From a virus, in IMG/VR virus record IMGVR_UViG_3300030060_006352, positions 1,418-23,363 of that record: DNA of 21,946 nt; one strand, given 5' to 3'. Made by a program: the position numbers and the translations under genes. Positions 5,983 to 13,488 of the stretch are shown here, one piece after another. How positions within the stretch are numbered: position 1 is the first letter of the stretch; each line of letters begins with the position of its first letter. The notes beneath the pieces are model-generated. The model saw only the letters and a program-made list of their open reading frames with translations, had not been told where the DNA came from and did not search any database.

Positions 5983-8468
5983 AGTAAGCCCCTTATTTTA
6001 TTTTCTAATTCAATTAATTTCAAATCAGCATTTTGTTTCAATCTATCGATTGCTACTTCGAGTTTATCATCTGCAATGTCTTTTTGCACACCCATACGCT
6101 CTTGTTGTAATTGAGCATCAAGCATTTTTTCTTGTGCTCTTTGCTGTTGTTTTGCCTCAAATTGTTTAGATTCCATATCTAGTTCTTTATCTTTTAAATC
6201 TAATTCTTGTTTTCTAATGTCTACTAGAGGATCTTCATTATTACTCATACCTATAGATTGTAAGAACTCGCTAGCTAATTGAGCCATGATTGTTGAGCTG
6301 AATTGTTCCATAACCATTTGCATTTGTTGCATAATCATTTGAGCTTCTTCTGGTGATACTTGTTGCATCTGTGCTTGTATTTGTGCCATTTGTTGTTTTG
6401 TTTCCTCTGGCATTTGTTCTTGTGCCATTTGACTTGCTAAGAATTGTAAATGTTGCATGCAATGACTAATAATCAACGCTTGCACTTGCGGACTTTCTCT
6501 AACGATATTGGTTAAAAACAAACTTTTGTGTGCCTCTAAATGCGCTTGGTGGTTTTGTTCTGGAAAAGCCTGGGCAGGTTGTCCCATCAAAAGTGTAGAA
6601 TTTTCTATTCCAGCATCGACTGGTCGTGGTGTCATGTCTGGTGGTGGTTGTAATAATGACTCAACATTATCCACACCTAAAGCTGCATACATTCTACGAT
6701 ATGCTTCATAAATACCAAGTGGTCCGTGTATTTCTGGATTAGATTGAACCATTTGTAACAGCTCTTGTGCTAATGTGACTCTTTGACTTTGTGAAAAAAT
6801 ATTAGGATCTGATATAGGAATAATATCTACTCTGTCATCAAAATCTTGTTGTTTTATTTCACTTGGTCCTGTACCTACTTGAAAAGTGTAAACAGGTGGT
6901 AAAAACTCAGCAAAAACCTTAGACAACAAGCCAAATTCAATTTTTTGTGAATAATGCAACCTTTTGTGGATTGCACTCATAACTTTTGTGCCACGCTCTA
7001 GCAAAGCCACAGTAGTTCCGACTGGCATGGCTTGGTTCATGTCACCAACATTCATGTCAGCTATAGCAGCAAATCTTTTACCAGAGTCGACTAATATACC
7101 CAGTAATTGCATCAAAACATTACTAGGTTCTTTAATAGGTAAAGGAATTAAATTTTCTCGTAAAGATCCTCCAGTTGTATCTATATCTCTAAATTCACCT
7201 GGTTGTAGTGGATCATCCTCATCTCTAATTCTCATACCTCTAGCTTTAAAACCAGCTGGTAAATTTGCTAATGTTCCTGCATCAATAAGCTGTCTAAGTA
7301 TTGATGTCGATGCTTTTGATAAACCGCCAATCATGTGCGACAGTCCTAGGCCATAAAAACCAAGACCAGGCATAAATTTATATTGCACAAAATAATTTAT
7401 TTTATTTTTGAGTAGATCATTAGGTAAATAATTTCTGCGAATTGATAATACTTTTTCTGAGTCCTCTTCAATGGTAACTATGTAAGGTAGTTTAAGTCCA
7501 GTAGGATTACCTTGCTCGTCTTTATCCTCAAAACCTTCTATATCCAATACAGTATGTACTTCATAAACTGTTCTATTTCTATTTTCTTTATATGATGGTG
7601 AAACGCCTTGTATTTCATCTATCGCCTCTGCTATATCAGAAAGATCATCTGAATAACTTTCAGAACCTATGTCTACATTTGCGTAAAATCCAGACAGTTG
7701 TTGTTTTTTTATTTCATTAGCTGACATGCTAATAGCATGAGTAACTCTTTCGGCTGAACTTATGTCTGGTGCTTCATAAGGAACAATTAAGTCTTCTGGT
7801 GGTATAAACTTAGAAACTGCTCTATTTAGAACAAAATCAAAATAAACTTTTTTAAATGTAGATCCTGCTAATGGTAAATAAAACAACATCTGATCTAACT
7901 CTGGATCATACTCTTTCATTACATTCATAATGTAATAGTTCATAAACTCTTGGACTCTTTCTGCTTGATTTTCTGTTTCTACTGTGCGAGCACCAACTAT
8001 TTCTGTTTTTACAGGTCCTTTTGCTGGCAACATTTCTTTGTAAGCCTGTGCTTGGAATTGAGTAGCGGCCTCTGCCAAAATAGGATGGACCACGCCAGAA
8101 CTACCTTCAAATGGTTGCGATCTTGAGTCATCAAACTTCATACCTAAATATTTAAGGCCATCGGTATAGGTTTTTTCCCATTCAGATCTGGATTGTTTGT
8201 CGCTTTTAATTGAGCTGAGTAAATCGTTAGAAATGTTTTGTAGTATGTCTTCGCCTAAGAAATCTACTAGATTAGAATTAAAATCCATCTCTTGAGGCTG
8301 TGAGCCTTGTATTTCTTCATCAATAAACAAATTTTCATTTTCTACAAGTATTTCAGCAGCTTCTCTTATTTGGTCTTCTCTTGTGGTATCAAGAGGTATT
8401 TCAACAGCAGAGCTTTGCACTCTTACATCTGGATTATCTTCTGTGCCTAATTGTTTGTCTATCGCCAT
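5979..8468 (-). CDS. Portal protein (podovirus type, 829 aa)
   Basis: The portal forms the ring at the head vertex through which DNA enters and leaves. This 829-residue protein has the expected layout: an acidic N-terminus, a core from about 75 to 600 with SEWEKTYTDGLKYLGMKFDD, FEGSSGVVHPILAEAATQFQ, AYKEMLPAKGPVKTEIVG, and the later IPLPIKEPSNVLMQLLGILV segment, then a C-terminal 200-residue Gln/Met-rich helical region. These segments match large marine-podovirus portals. The long Gln-rich coiled coil from about 660 probably lines the barrel or the internal core. It lies directly after the terminase and a 58-residue gene, the standard order. The start at 8468 has AGG at the right distance, and the stop overlaps the next ATG as ATGA. 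Confidence 0.9.
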   Translation of the reverse strand: MAIDKQLGTEDNPDVRVQSSAVEIPLDTTREDQIREAAEILVENENLFIDEEIQGSQPQEMDFNSNLVDFLGEDILQNISNDLLSSIKSDKQSRSEWEKTYTDGLKYLGMKFDDSRSQPFEGSSGVVHPILAEAATQFQAQAYKEMLPAKGPVKTEIVGARTVETENQAERVQEFMNYYIMNVMKEYDPELDQMLFYLPLAGSTFKKVYFDFVLNRAVSKFIPPEDLIVPYEAPDISSAERVTHAISMSANEIKKQQLSGFYANVDIGSESYSDDLSDIAEAIDEIQGVSPSYKENRNRTVYEVHTVLDIEGFEDKDEQGNPTGLKLPYIVTIEEDSEKVLSIRRNYLPNDLLKNKINYFVQYKFMPGLGFYGLGLSHMIGGLSKASTSILRQLIDAGTLANLPAGFKARGMRIRDEDDPLQPGEFRDIDTTGGSLRENLIPLPIKEPSNVLMQLLGILVDSGKRFAAIADMNVGDMNQAMPVGTTVALLERGTKVMSAIHKRLHYSQKIEFGLLSKVFAEFLPPVYTFQVGTGPSEIKQQDFDDRVDIIPISDPNIFSQSQRVTLAQELLQMVQSNPEIHGPLGIYEAYRRMYAALGVDNVESLLQPPPDMTPRPVDAGIENSTLLMGQPAQAFPEQNHQAHLEAHKSLFLTNIVRESPQVQALIISHCMQHLQFLASQMAQEQMPEETKQQMAQIQAQMQQVSPEEAQMIMQQMQMVMEQFSSTIMAQLASEFLQSIGMSNNEDPLVDIRKQELDLKDKELDMESKQFEAKQQQRAQEKMLDAQLQQERMGVQKDIADDKLEVAIDRLKQNADLKLIELENKIRGLL

Positions 8469-8474
8469 AATTAC

Positions 8475-8651
8475 CTAGTGTATCACTCTTGCTTCATCTT
8501 TTTCCATTCCAACTATATCTGTTAGTTCGCCCTCTACAGTTAAACCATGCAGTTCTGCAATAGCCTCTGCTATCTCGATGGTTTCTGCATGTATGTTAGG
8601 TCCGCCATATTCTTTGCCATCCCAAACAAACCTAGTTAAATAAATTTTCAA
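8475..8651 (-). CDS. Small conserved-looking protein, 58 aa, TTG start
   Basis: A 58-residue ORF between the terminase and portal genes. It begins with a TTG that overlaps the terminase stop (TATTGA) and reads MKIYLTRFVWDGKEYGGPNI (start read as Met), then HAETIEIAEAIAELHGLTVEGELTDIVGME, ending in RVIH. The pattern of strand, turn, then amphipathic helix looks like a real small fold, and nothing else explains the 180-base gap. No ATG is available near the N-terminus; the only internal ATG comes late, at the GME residues. Start-stop overlap indicates translational coupling with the terminase. I do not recognise a named family; a packaging accessory role is a guess from position. Confidence 0.7.
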   Translation of the reverse strand: MKIYLTRFVWDGKEYGGPNIHAETIEIAEAIAELHGLTVEGELTDIVGMEKDEARVIH

Positions 8652-10129
8652 TAATAAACTGTCCTGTTCTTTTTTAATAATCGCACCTCATCTTGATAAT
8701 CTTCGTGTAAAGATACAAAACCACCTTGTCGGAAACGCATCAAGGCCATTGTAGCACTATCGCAATAGTCATCATAATCTCCAAATGGAAATGATGCCAT
8801 TTCTTCTATTACTTCTTCTGCAAAATCATGCTCTGGTGCCCATACCATACCAGACTCAAACATGGGTGCGACACTATTCATTCTTGCTATTTTGTCTTGA
8901 CCTCTACTTGGTGAGTAAGCAGTAACAGGAATACCCATTCTTCTTAACTCATGCGTAAGAGGTGTTCCAGATGCTTTTGCTTCAATAAGAACACAATCCG
9001 GCTCCCAATATCTATATTCTTCTAGAGCCATGCGTTTCAACTCTGGAAAGTCACAACGCACTCTTTTTGCATCAAGAAGAATTATTTCATCTGCGTCTTC
9101 TTCTCTGTTAAATATCGCCCAAGTTGTTATAGCCGAGTAATCTGCTGTTTCTTTTTTTGAAAACGCAGTATCGTAGCTTTGTATAACGTAAGAGTAATCT
9201 GGTATATCTGGATTTTCCCATCTATTCCACCACTCTCTTTTGACTATAGATCCCTCTTCTGCGGTAGGATTTTGCATCCACTGACTATTCCATTTGGATA
9301 TGGGTAAAGATGCTTTGACACCTAGCAACTCATCTTTTTTCCAAAACTCTGGCCATAAAGGATTTTCTGAGTCTGGCATAATTGCTGGAAACTCAACTAC
9401 CTCCCATTTATCAGCATGGTCTTCGCCTTGTTTATTTAGAACTTTGCCAACCAAGTCTTTAGTGCTCCATCTTGTCATTACTATCACAATTATTCCGCCC
9501 GGTTGTAAACGCTGTCTTGGTCCAGATGTGTACCATTCATAAGCCGATTCTAAGGCTTTTGGTGACATGGCATCTTGTTCTGAATGAGGATCATCAATAA
9601 CCAACAAATCTGCGCCACGTCCTGTAATCGCACCACCTACACCAGCTGCAAAGAATTCACCCTCTTGATTACTTGTCCAACGACCTGCTGATTTATTATC
9701 TGCTTGTAATTTTAATTCTGGAAACACATGTTGATATTCTTCGCTGTCTATTATGTTTCTTACTTTACGACCAAAACGCACAGCTAGCTCAGCCGTGTGA
9801 GTGGTTTGAATTATTTTTAAATCGCCTCTGCGGCCCATCATCCAAGCTGGAAAAAAAGTTGAGGCAAACTCTGATTTAGAGTGTCTTGGAGGTAAACAAA
9901 CAATAAGCCTTTTTAGCTTACCATCTGCTATCTTGTTAAATTTGTCAGCAATAATTTTATGATGTCTACCCTCAATAAACTCTGGCCACATGTGTTTTAC
10001 GAAAGAAATAAAATCTGCTTGGCAAGAGTCTTGTTTTTCTAACTGATCGTAACGATTTAATAAAGCCACAGCTTCGGCTTTATCTTGCTCCGATAAAATA
10101 TCAAAATCTTTAAAAGAAACCTCGTTCAT
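8648..10129 (-). CDS. terL: Terminase large subunit
   Basis: A 493-residue DNA-packaging motor. The N-terminal ATPase domain shows a Walker A-like PPRHSKSE at 80-87 after the strand LIVCL, a Walker B strand LLVIDDP at 175-181, and a coupling-motif region near VIVMTRWS (about 215-222). The C-terminal RNase H-like nuclease has acidic residues in SYDTAF (D320), in VLIEAKASG (E383) and in DYDDYCDS (D454/D457). It packages the genome into the portal and cuts concatemers. No small subunit is obvious here; it may be one of the small unknown genes or lie outside the window. The gene starts 29 bases after an intrinsic terminator and has no clear ribosome site, so read-through or a local promoter is needed. 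Confidence 0.95.
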   Translation of the reverse strand: MNEVSFKDFDILSEQDKAEAVALLNRYDQLEKQDSCQADFISFVKHMWPEFIEGRHHKIIADKFNKIADGKLKRLIVCLPPRHSKSEFASTFFPAWMMGRRGDLKIIQTTHTAELAVRFGRKVRNIIDSEEYQHVFPELKLQADNKSAGRWTSNQEGEFFAAGVGGAITGRGADLLVIDDPHSEQDAMSPKALESAYEWYTSGPRQRLQPGGIIVIVMTRWSTKDLVGKVLNKQGEDHADKWEVVEFPAIMPDSENPLWPEFWKKDELLGVKASLPISKWNSQWMQNPTAEEGSIVKREWWNRWENPDIPDYSYVIQSYDTAFSKKETADYSAITTWAIFNREEDADEIILLDAKRVRCDFPELKRMALEEYRYWEPDCVLIEAKASGTPLTHELRRMGIPVTAYSPSRGQDKIARMNSVAPMFESGMVWAPEHDFAEEVIEEMASFPFGDYDDYCDSATMALMRFRQGGFVSLHEDYQDEVRLLKKNRTVYY

Positions 10130-10158
10130 AAGCGAGTCGGGCAGTTAGGTAGTGACGT

Positions 10159-10199
10159 AAAAAACCACCCAACTCTAAGCGTAAAACGCCTAGGGGTAG
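10159..10199 (-). terminator. Two-part intrinsic terminator between endolysin and terminase
   Basis: On the minus strand CTACCC (10199-10194) pairs with GGGTGG (10170-10165). Inside, CTAGGCG and CGCTTAG (within 10193-10175) form a second seven-pair stem with loop TTTTA. Six T residues follow (10164-10159). G-U pairs occur only in the minus-strand RNA, which supports transcription in that direction. It separates the lysis module from the packaging module. Confidence 0.75.
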
Positions 10200-10211
10200 T
10201 ATTACATATAG

Positions 10212-10664
10212 TTAAACTTCGTGCCATTGTTCGTTTTGGAAAAGCAGCGACTCAGCTTCTCTTCTACGGATTAATCCTTGTAAAGTTTCACCACCAGCTT
10301 TGTTCCACCTACGCATTTGTGCTGGTACTTCACTCTTTTTGTTTTCATTTAAAACCTTGAGCATCGTACTAGAATTTAAGTTTGTGGGACCTAAATTGAA
10401 TGTCCAAGACACTAAGGCATCAAACTCGTATTGTTCAAGCGGCACTTCAACTGCTTTATTAACAGCCTCCTCAAAAACAGCTACATCTTCCAATAACAAA
10501 GCATCGGCTCTTTGTTGAGATATTTTCATATCCTCTTTTATACCGCTAGTCGAGCCGTAACCTATCGTCCAAACTCCAGCAGCGCATTGATAGCTTTCTA
10601 ATTTACAGCCTTCAAACTTTTTAATTAAAGATAAGCCTTCTTGTGATATTTCCATTTTATTCAT
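10212..10664 (-). CDS. Endolysin, GH24 (T4-type) lysozyme
   Basis: A 150-residue muramidase that cuts the glycan chains of peptidoglycan. The family triad is visible: E18 in KKFEG, eight residues to C27 in SYQC, and five to T33 in GVWTIGYG. This is the E-8-(D/C)-5-T pattern, with Cys in the place of T4 Asp20, as in many phage lysozymes. Later family segments are VPLEQYEFDALVSWTFNLGP and GLIRRREAESLLF. The ATG at 10664 is chosen because GGGGAG precedes it and it overlaps the nuclease stop (TAAAATG region). The frame stays open to 10799, but that part is the shadow of the nuclease gene. No signal peptide, so release depends on a holin, in line with the membrane genes upstream. Confidence 0.9.
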   Translation of the reverse strand: MNKMEISQEGLSLIKKFEGCKLESYQCAAGVWTIGYGSTSGIKEDMKISQQRADALLLEDVAVFEEAVNKAVEVPLEQYEFDALVSWTFNLGPTNLNSSTMLKVLNENKKSEVPAQMRRWNKAGGETLQGLIRRREAESLLFQNEQWHEV

Positions 10665-10665
10665 T

Positions 10666-11061
10666 TTATTCTCCCCATATTTTTGTTTTTGTGCCGCCAT
10701 GATAATCGACAGCAAGATTTTCTTGTTTGAGCAAATCAGCAATATTACCTTTTTCACAAAATACATCGCCCAACACCCTCCCATATTTGTCAGTGCCATA
10801 GGATCTTAATGTAATATCCCCCACCAACCATTCTTTGAGTTTTTGTTTTGCTAATAAGCCAAGCTCTTTTTCTTTCGCTCTTTCTGGGTATTTTTTTATA
10901 TTAATTCTACTCTCTGGTGTGTCAATGCCAGCAACCCTTACAGCTTTGTTGTGTAGTTGCACAGAAAAACCAAGATCTATAGTGGCTAAACGAATAGTAT
11001 CTCCATCGGTTACAGACTTTAATTTGCATTTATAAACAAATGCTTCTGGCGAATTACTCAT
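10666..11061 (-). CDS. Staphylococcal-nuclease-type (thermonuclease) endonuclease
   Basis: A 131-residue OB-fold nuclease. Key positions of the family are present: D21 in VTDGDTIR, R42 in VRVAGIDTPESR, D47/T48 and E50 in the same segment, and R95 in DKYGRVLG. These correspond to Asp21, Arg35, Asp40/Thr41, Glu43 and Arg87 of the S. aureus enzyme, so calcium-dependent cleavage of DNA or RNA is likely. There is no signal peptide, unlike the secreted bacterial form, which points to action inside the cell: host DNA breakdown or DNA processing late in infection. AGGAG precedes the ATG. It overlaps the spanin lipoprotein gene by eight bases and is followed at once by the endolysin. Confidence 0.88.
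   Translation of the reverse strand: MSNSPEAFVYKCKLKSVTDGDTIRLATIDLGFSVQLHNKAVRVAGIDTPESRINIKKYPERAKEKELGLLAKQKLKEWLVGDITLRSYGTDKYGRVLGDVFCEKGNIADLLKQENLAVDYHGGTKTKIWGE
10671..10676 (-). promoter_or_regulatory. Ribosome binding site GGGGAG fixing endolysin start
   Basis: The minus strand reads GGGGAGAATAAAATG, placing the purine-rich box six bases before the ATG at 10664. It lies inside the last codons of the nuclease gene and decides against the longer frame from 10799. Confidence 0.75.
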
Positions 11062-11443
11062 CGTCTTCTCCTGTATTAGTAGTTACCTTTCTATAATAAA
11101 CCACTACTTCTTTTAATTCTTGTATATACCTTTTTAATTCCTGCATATTATAAGCCATTAGCTCATAGTCTGGTATAGACATGGCCACGAATACAACAGA
11201 TCCGTGTTCTTGTTCTATACGACTCAAAAATTCATCTATGTTTTTCTCAGAAACCACATACCAATAAGGATCTTTTAAATCCACAGCTTTTGGCAAAATA
11301 GGTTGCACAATTTTGCGCTCTATAGGTTTGCTAATTACTTCTACTTCTCTAGTCGGTATTAGGCTGCAACTGCAAACCGCTATCGAGATCGTCGATACCA
11401 GCAGTATCTTTTTCAATGCTATCAAATACATCTTTTGTCCCAT
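11054..11443 (-). CDS. Probable outer-membrane spanin lipoprotein (Rz1-like)
   Basis: A 129-residue protein with a lipoprotein signal: a hydrophobic stretch LLVSTISIAVCSC with the second Cys in a plausible lipobox (VCSC), then a linker with repeated Pro (VISKPIERKIVQPILPKAV). The globular part DPYWYVVSEKNIDEFLSRIE is followed by VVFVAMSIPDYELMAYNMQE and a helical LKRYIQELKEVVVYYRK; I recall this last pattern from many marine-phage proteins of unknown name. Its first 95 bases lie inside the preceding Rz-like gene in another frame, the typical Rz/Rz1 arrangement, so an outer-membrane spanin is the best reading. It is longer than usual Rz1 proteins. An ATG at 11431 is an alternative start. Confidence 0.7.
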   Translation of the reverse strand: MGQKMYLIALKKILLVSTISIAVCSCSLIPTREVEVISKPIERKIVQPILPKAVDLKDPYWYVVSEKNIDEFLSRIEQEHGSVVFVAMSIPDYELMAYNMQELKRYIQELKEVVVYYRKVTTNTGEDDE

Positions 11444-11744
11444 TGTTTACCCTAGTTTCTATTAGTCCGGGTTTAGCTATAGCTAATTTAGACAGGTTAT
11501 GTCTTTTGAAAATGTCAAGGTATCTTGTCATCTCCGCCTCTATTTCTTGATTTTTTGCTTGTAATTCTAATAAAGAGTTAGTTTGTAAGTTAAAATCACT
11601 CTGTAAATTTTCTATTGCAGCTTTTTGTTCTGCATCTCTTAGAACAAAAGCATCATTCAAGGCAGACAGTCTGCTATTTTGCCAATATAAAAAACTACAC
11701 AATAAAACCAGCGCGCCGACTACGCCTAACAATACTTTACTCAT
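11349..11744 (-). CDS. Probable inner-membrane spanin (Rz-like)
   Basis: A 131-residue protein with one N-terminal membrane helix (VLLGVVGALVLLCSFLYW, residues 4-21) and a periplasmic coiled coil from about 24 to 80 (ALNDAFVLRDAEQKAAIENL onward, Gln/Asn/Glu-rich). The C-terminal part is acidic (DSIEKDTAGIDDLDSGLQLQ). Membrane anchor plus periplasmic coiled coil is the classic i-spanin design, bridging the inner membrane to the outer-membrane spanin during lysis. The next gene, a lipoprotein, starts inside its coding region, which supports this. It overlaps the end of the cyclase gene by eight bases and precedes nuclease and endolysin. Sequence similarity to named Rz proteins is not clear, so the call rests on architecture. 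Confidence 0.7.
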   Translation of the reverse strand: MSKVLLGVVGALVLLCSFLYWQNSRLSALNDAFVLRDAEQKAAIENLQSDFNLQTNSLLELQAKNQEIEAEMTRYLDIFKRHNLSKLAIAKPGLIETRVNNGTKDVFDSIEKDTAGIDDLDSGLQLQPNTD

Positions 11745-13488
11745 TTACTGTCCATATCTCTAATTTGTCTTTTTTACCTTTTACACTAATAGGTTTTAGT
11801 AATTTTAATACAAGTTTACAATTTTTTGCAGTCTTGTGTCCAATCAATATATCTTCGCCGACTTCTTTTGTAGCGCTTTCAAGTCTAGCTGCGGTGTTGA
11901 CGGGATCGCCAATAGCAGAATAATCAAACCTAGTATCAGATCCCATGTTACCTATACAAGCAACACCAGATTGAACACCCACGCCCACCTGGACTGGAGT
12001 AGAAAGTGTTTTATTTAGCTTAGCTATACCCTTTTGTATATCTATTGCAGCTTGCACTGCTTTGGTTTCATGGTCTTCTAAATCTAAAGGCGCTCCAAAA
12101 ATGAACATGCCTGCATCGCCGATAAATTTATCTGTCATACCTCCAAGTTTTTGCACAGCGTTTACTTGGACAGTTAAGGTTTGATTCATTATATCGGTCA
12201 CTTCTTCTGGCGATAATTTTTCACTCAAAGCAGTAAAGCCACGAAGATCTGTAAAAAGATAAGTGCAATGTTTTTTCTCGCCACCAAGTTTTAACAAGTC
12301 TGGATTGTCCTGGAGCTGTTTAACTTGTCGTGGATCTAAATAATGTTCAAATTGTTTTTTAATTTCTAAACGCAATTTGTACTGTTCTCGGAAGCGCATA
12401 TAGAAAACTACGCCACTCATAACCATTTCTGATACAAAAGTCCAAGAAAAGTCCAATAAAATGCCGTTTTTTATACTAAAAACGCCTAAGACGCCTGTAG
12501 AGGCAACAAAAATTGCACCGAAAGCCAAAGCCTTAGTCATGTTGAGATATGCAAGTACAAACGAAATGGTGAGCACAAAAATCGTAAAAATTAAAATTTC
12601 GACCGCAATCGCCCAATCTGGAATATAAGGTGAGTTTTCAAGCAAAATTGACTCGGATAATGCAGCTTGAATTTTATGTGGCTCAAGTAATCCAACTGGC
12701 GTTGCAACTTGCGGCATGATACCTGCGGCATCCACTCCGACAAAAACATATTTGCCGTTGACATCCATTTCTTCTAATGTGGTTTCTGGTGTGTTTACCC
12801 AGGACACCCATTTTCTACCCAAGCGGTCTACATCAACAGGTGGTAAACCTTGCACAGTAATTTGTTGTATTCCATTTTCGTCGCCTTTAATTATGTAGGT
12901 TTTTGCTCCTACTATCATTTTCAACACTTCGGTTCCGAAACTCGGTACAAAACCATCTGGTGTTTGATACAACAAAGGTATGCGTCTTACCAGATTATCT
13001 ACCTCTGTTGGAGCCGAAGAAATACCTTGGGGGAGAGATTGTAGTATTTGTGTATTTTCTACGACTCCAGAGGCAGAAATGCCAAATATATTATCGCCGA
13101 GCAAAACAGTGCCCGTGGTAGGTGGGTACTTACCATTGTTATATTCATACATAGATAAAACAGATGGGCCATAACTTAGTGCCTCTAAAAAAACTTCATC
13201 GCCACCAAAGCGATCGGGTTGTGGGAAGCTAACTACCCAACCAACACCAAGCGCACCTGCATTTAATAAATCTACATGTATTTGTGCCAAACGACTTCTA
13301 GGAATAGGCCAACCACCCTCTTTTTCTATATCTTCTTCGCTGATACTTAAAATTACAAAGTTGCCACTTGGTTGTTGTTCTTCTACAAAAGCATCGAATG
13401 TTTGTAGTTTTAGAATCTGTAAAGGATATAACTGAAACAACAGTGGCAGTAACAGTATTATAAATGTGGTGAATATAACTTTCTTCAT
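11737..13488 (-). CDS. CHASE2-domain transmembrane class III adenylate cyclase
   Basis: A 583-residue sensor enzyme making cAMP from ATP. Residues 5-20 are a membrane helix. About 25-285 form an extracytoplasmic CHASE2 domain, with the family's WPIPRSRLAQIHVDLLNAGA and FPQPDRFGGDEVFLEAL segments. Three membrane helices follow at about 293-365, then a cyclase domain at 405-583. All key residues are present: metal-binding D414 (FTDLRGF) and D458 (KFIGDAG), adenine-selecting K454 and D528 (AIGDPVN), and catalytic N531 and R535 (VNTAARLE). Substrate should therefore be ATP, not GTP. In bacteria CHASE2-cyclases are often next to FecR-domain genes, as here (TGATG overlap). The ATG at 13488 is preferred over a TTG at 13491. 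Such an enzyme is highly unusual in a phage. Confidence 0.92.
   Translation of the reverse strand: MKKVIFTTFIILLLPLLFQLYPLQILKLQTFDAFVEEQQPSGNFVILSISEEDIEKEGGWPIPRSRLAQIHVDLLNAGALGVGWVVSFPQPDRFGGDEVFLEALSYGPSVLSMYEYNNGKYPPTTGTVLLGDNIFGISASGVVENTQILQSLPQGISSAPTEVDNLVRRIPLLYQTPDGFVPSFGTEVLKMIVGAKTYIIKGDENGIQQITVQGLPPVDVDRLGRKWVSWVNTPETTLEEMDVNGKYVFVGVDAAGIMPQVATPVGLLEPHKIQAALSESILLENSPYIPDWAIAVEILIFTIFVLTISFVLAYLNMTKALAFGAIFVASTGVLGVFSIKNGILLDFSWTFVSEMVMSGVVFYMRFREQYKLRLEIKKQFEHYLDPRQVKQLQDNPDLLKLGGEKKHCTYLFTDLRGFTALSEKLSPEEVTDIMNQTLTVQVNAVQKLGGMTDKFIGDAGMFIFGAPLDLEDHETKAVQAAIDIQKGIAKLNKTLSTPVQVGVGVQSGVACIGNMGSDTRFDYSAIGDPVNTAARLESATKEVGEDILIGHKTAKNCKLVLKLLKPISVKGKKDKLEIWTVNE

Noticed and set aside
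6271-6462. 63-codon Thr/Asn-rich frame inside the portal gene
   Set aside because: A frame shadow of the CAA/ATG-rich portal C-terminus; the portal frame is clearly the real one.
10665-10799. N-terminal extension of the endolysin with a hydrophobic stretch resembling a signal-arrest helix
   Set aside because: It lies wholly inside the nuclease gene in another frame, and GGGGAG points to the ATG at 10664. The hydrophobic look is most likely chance.
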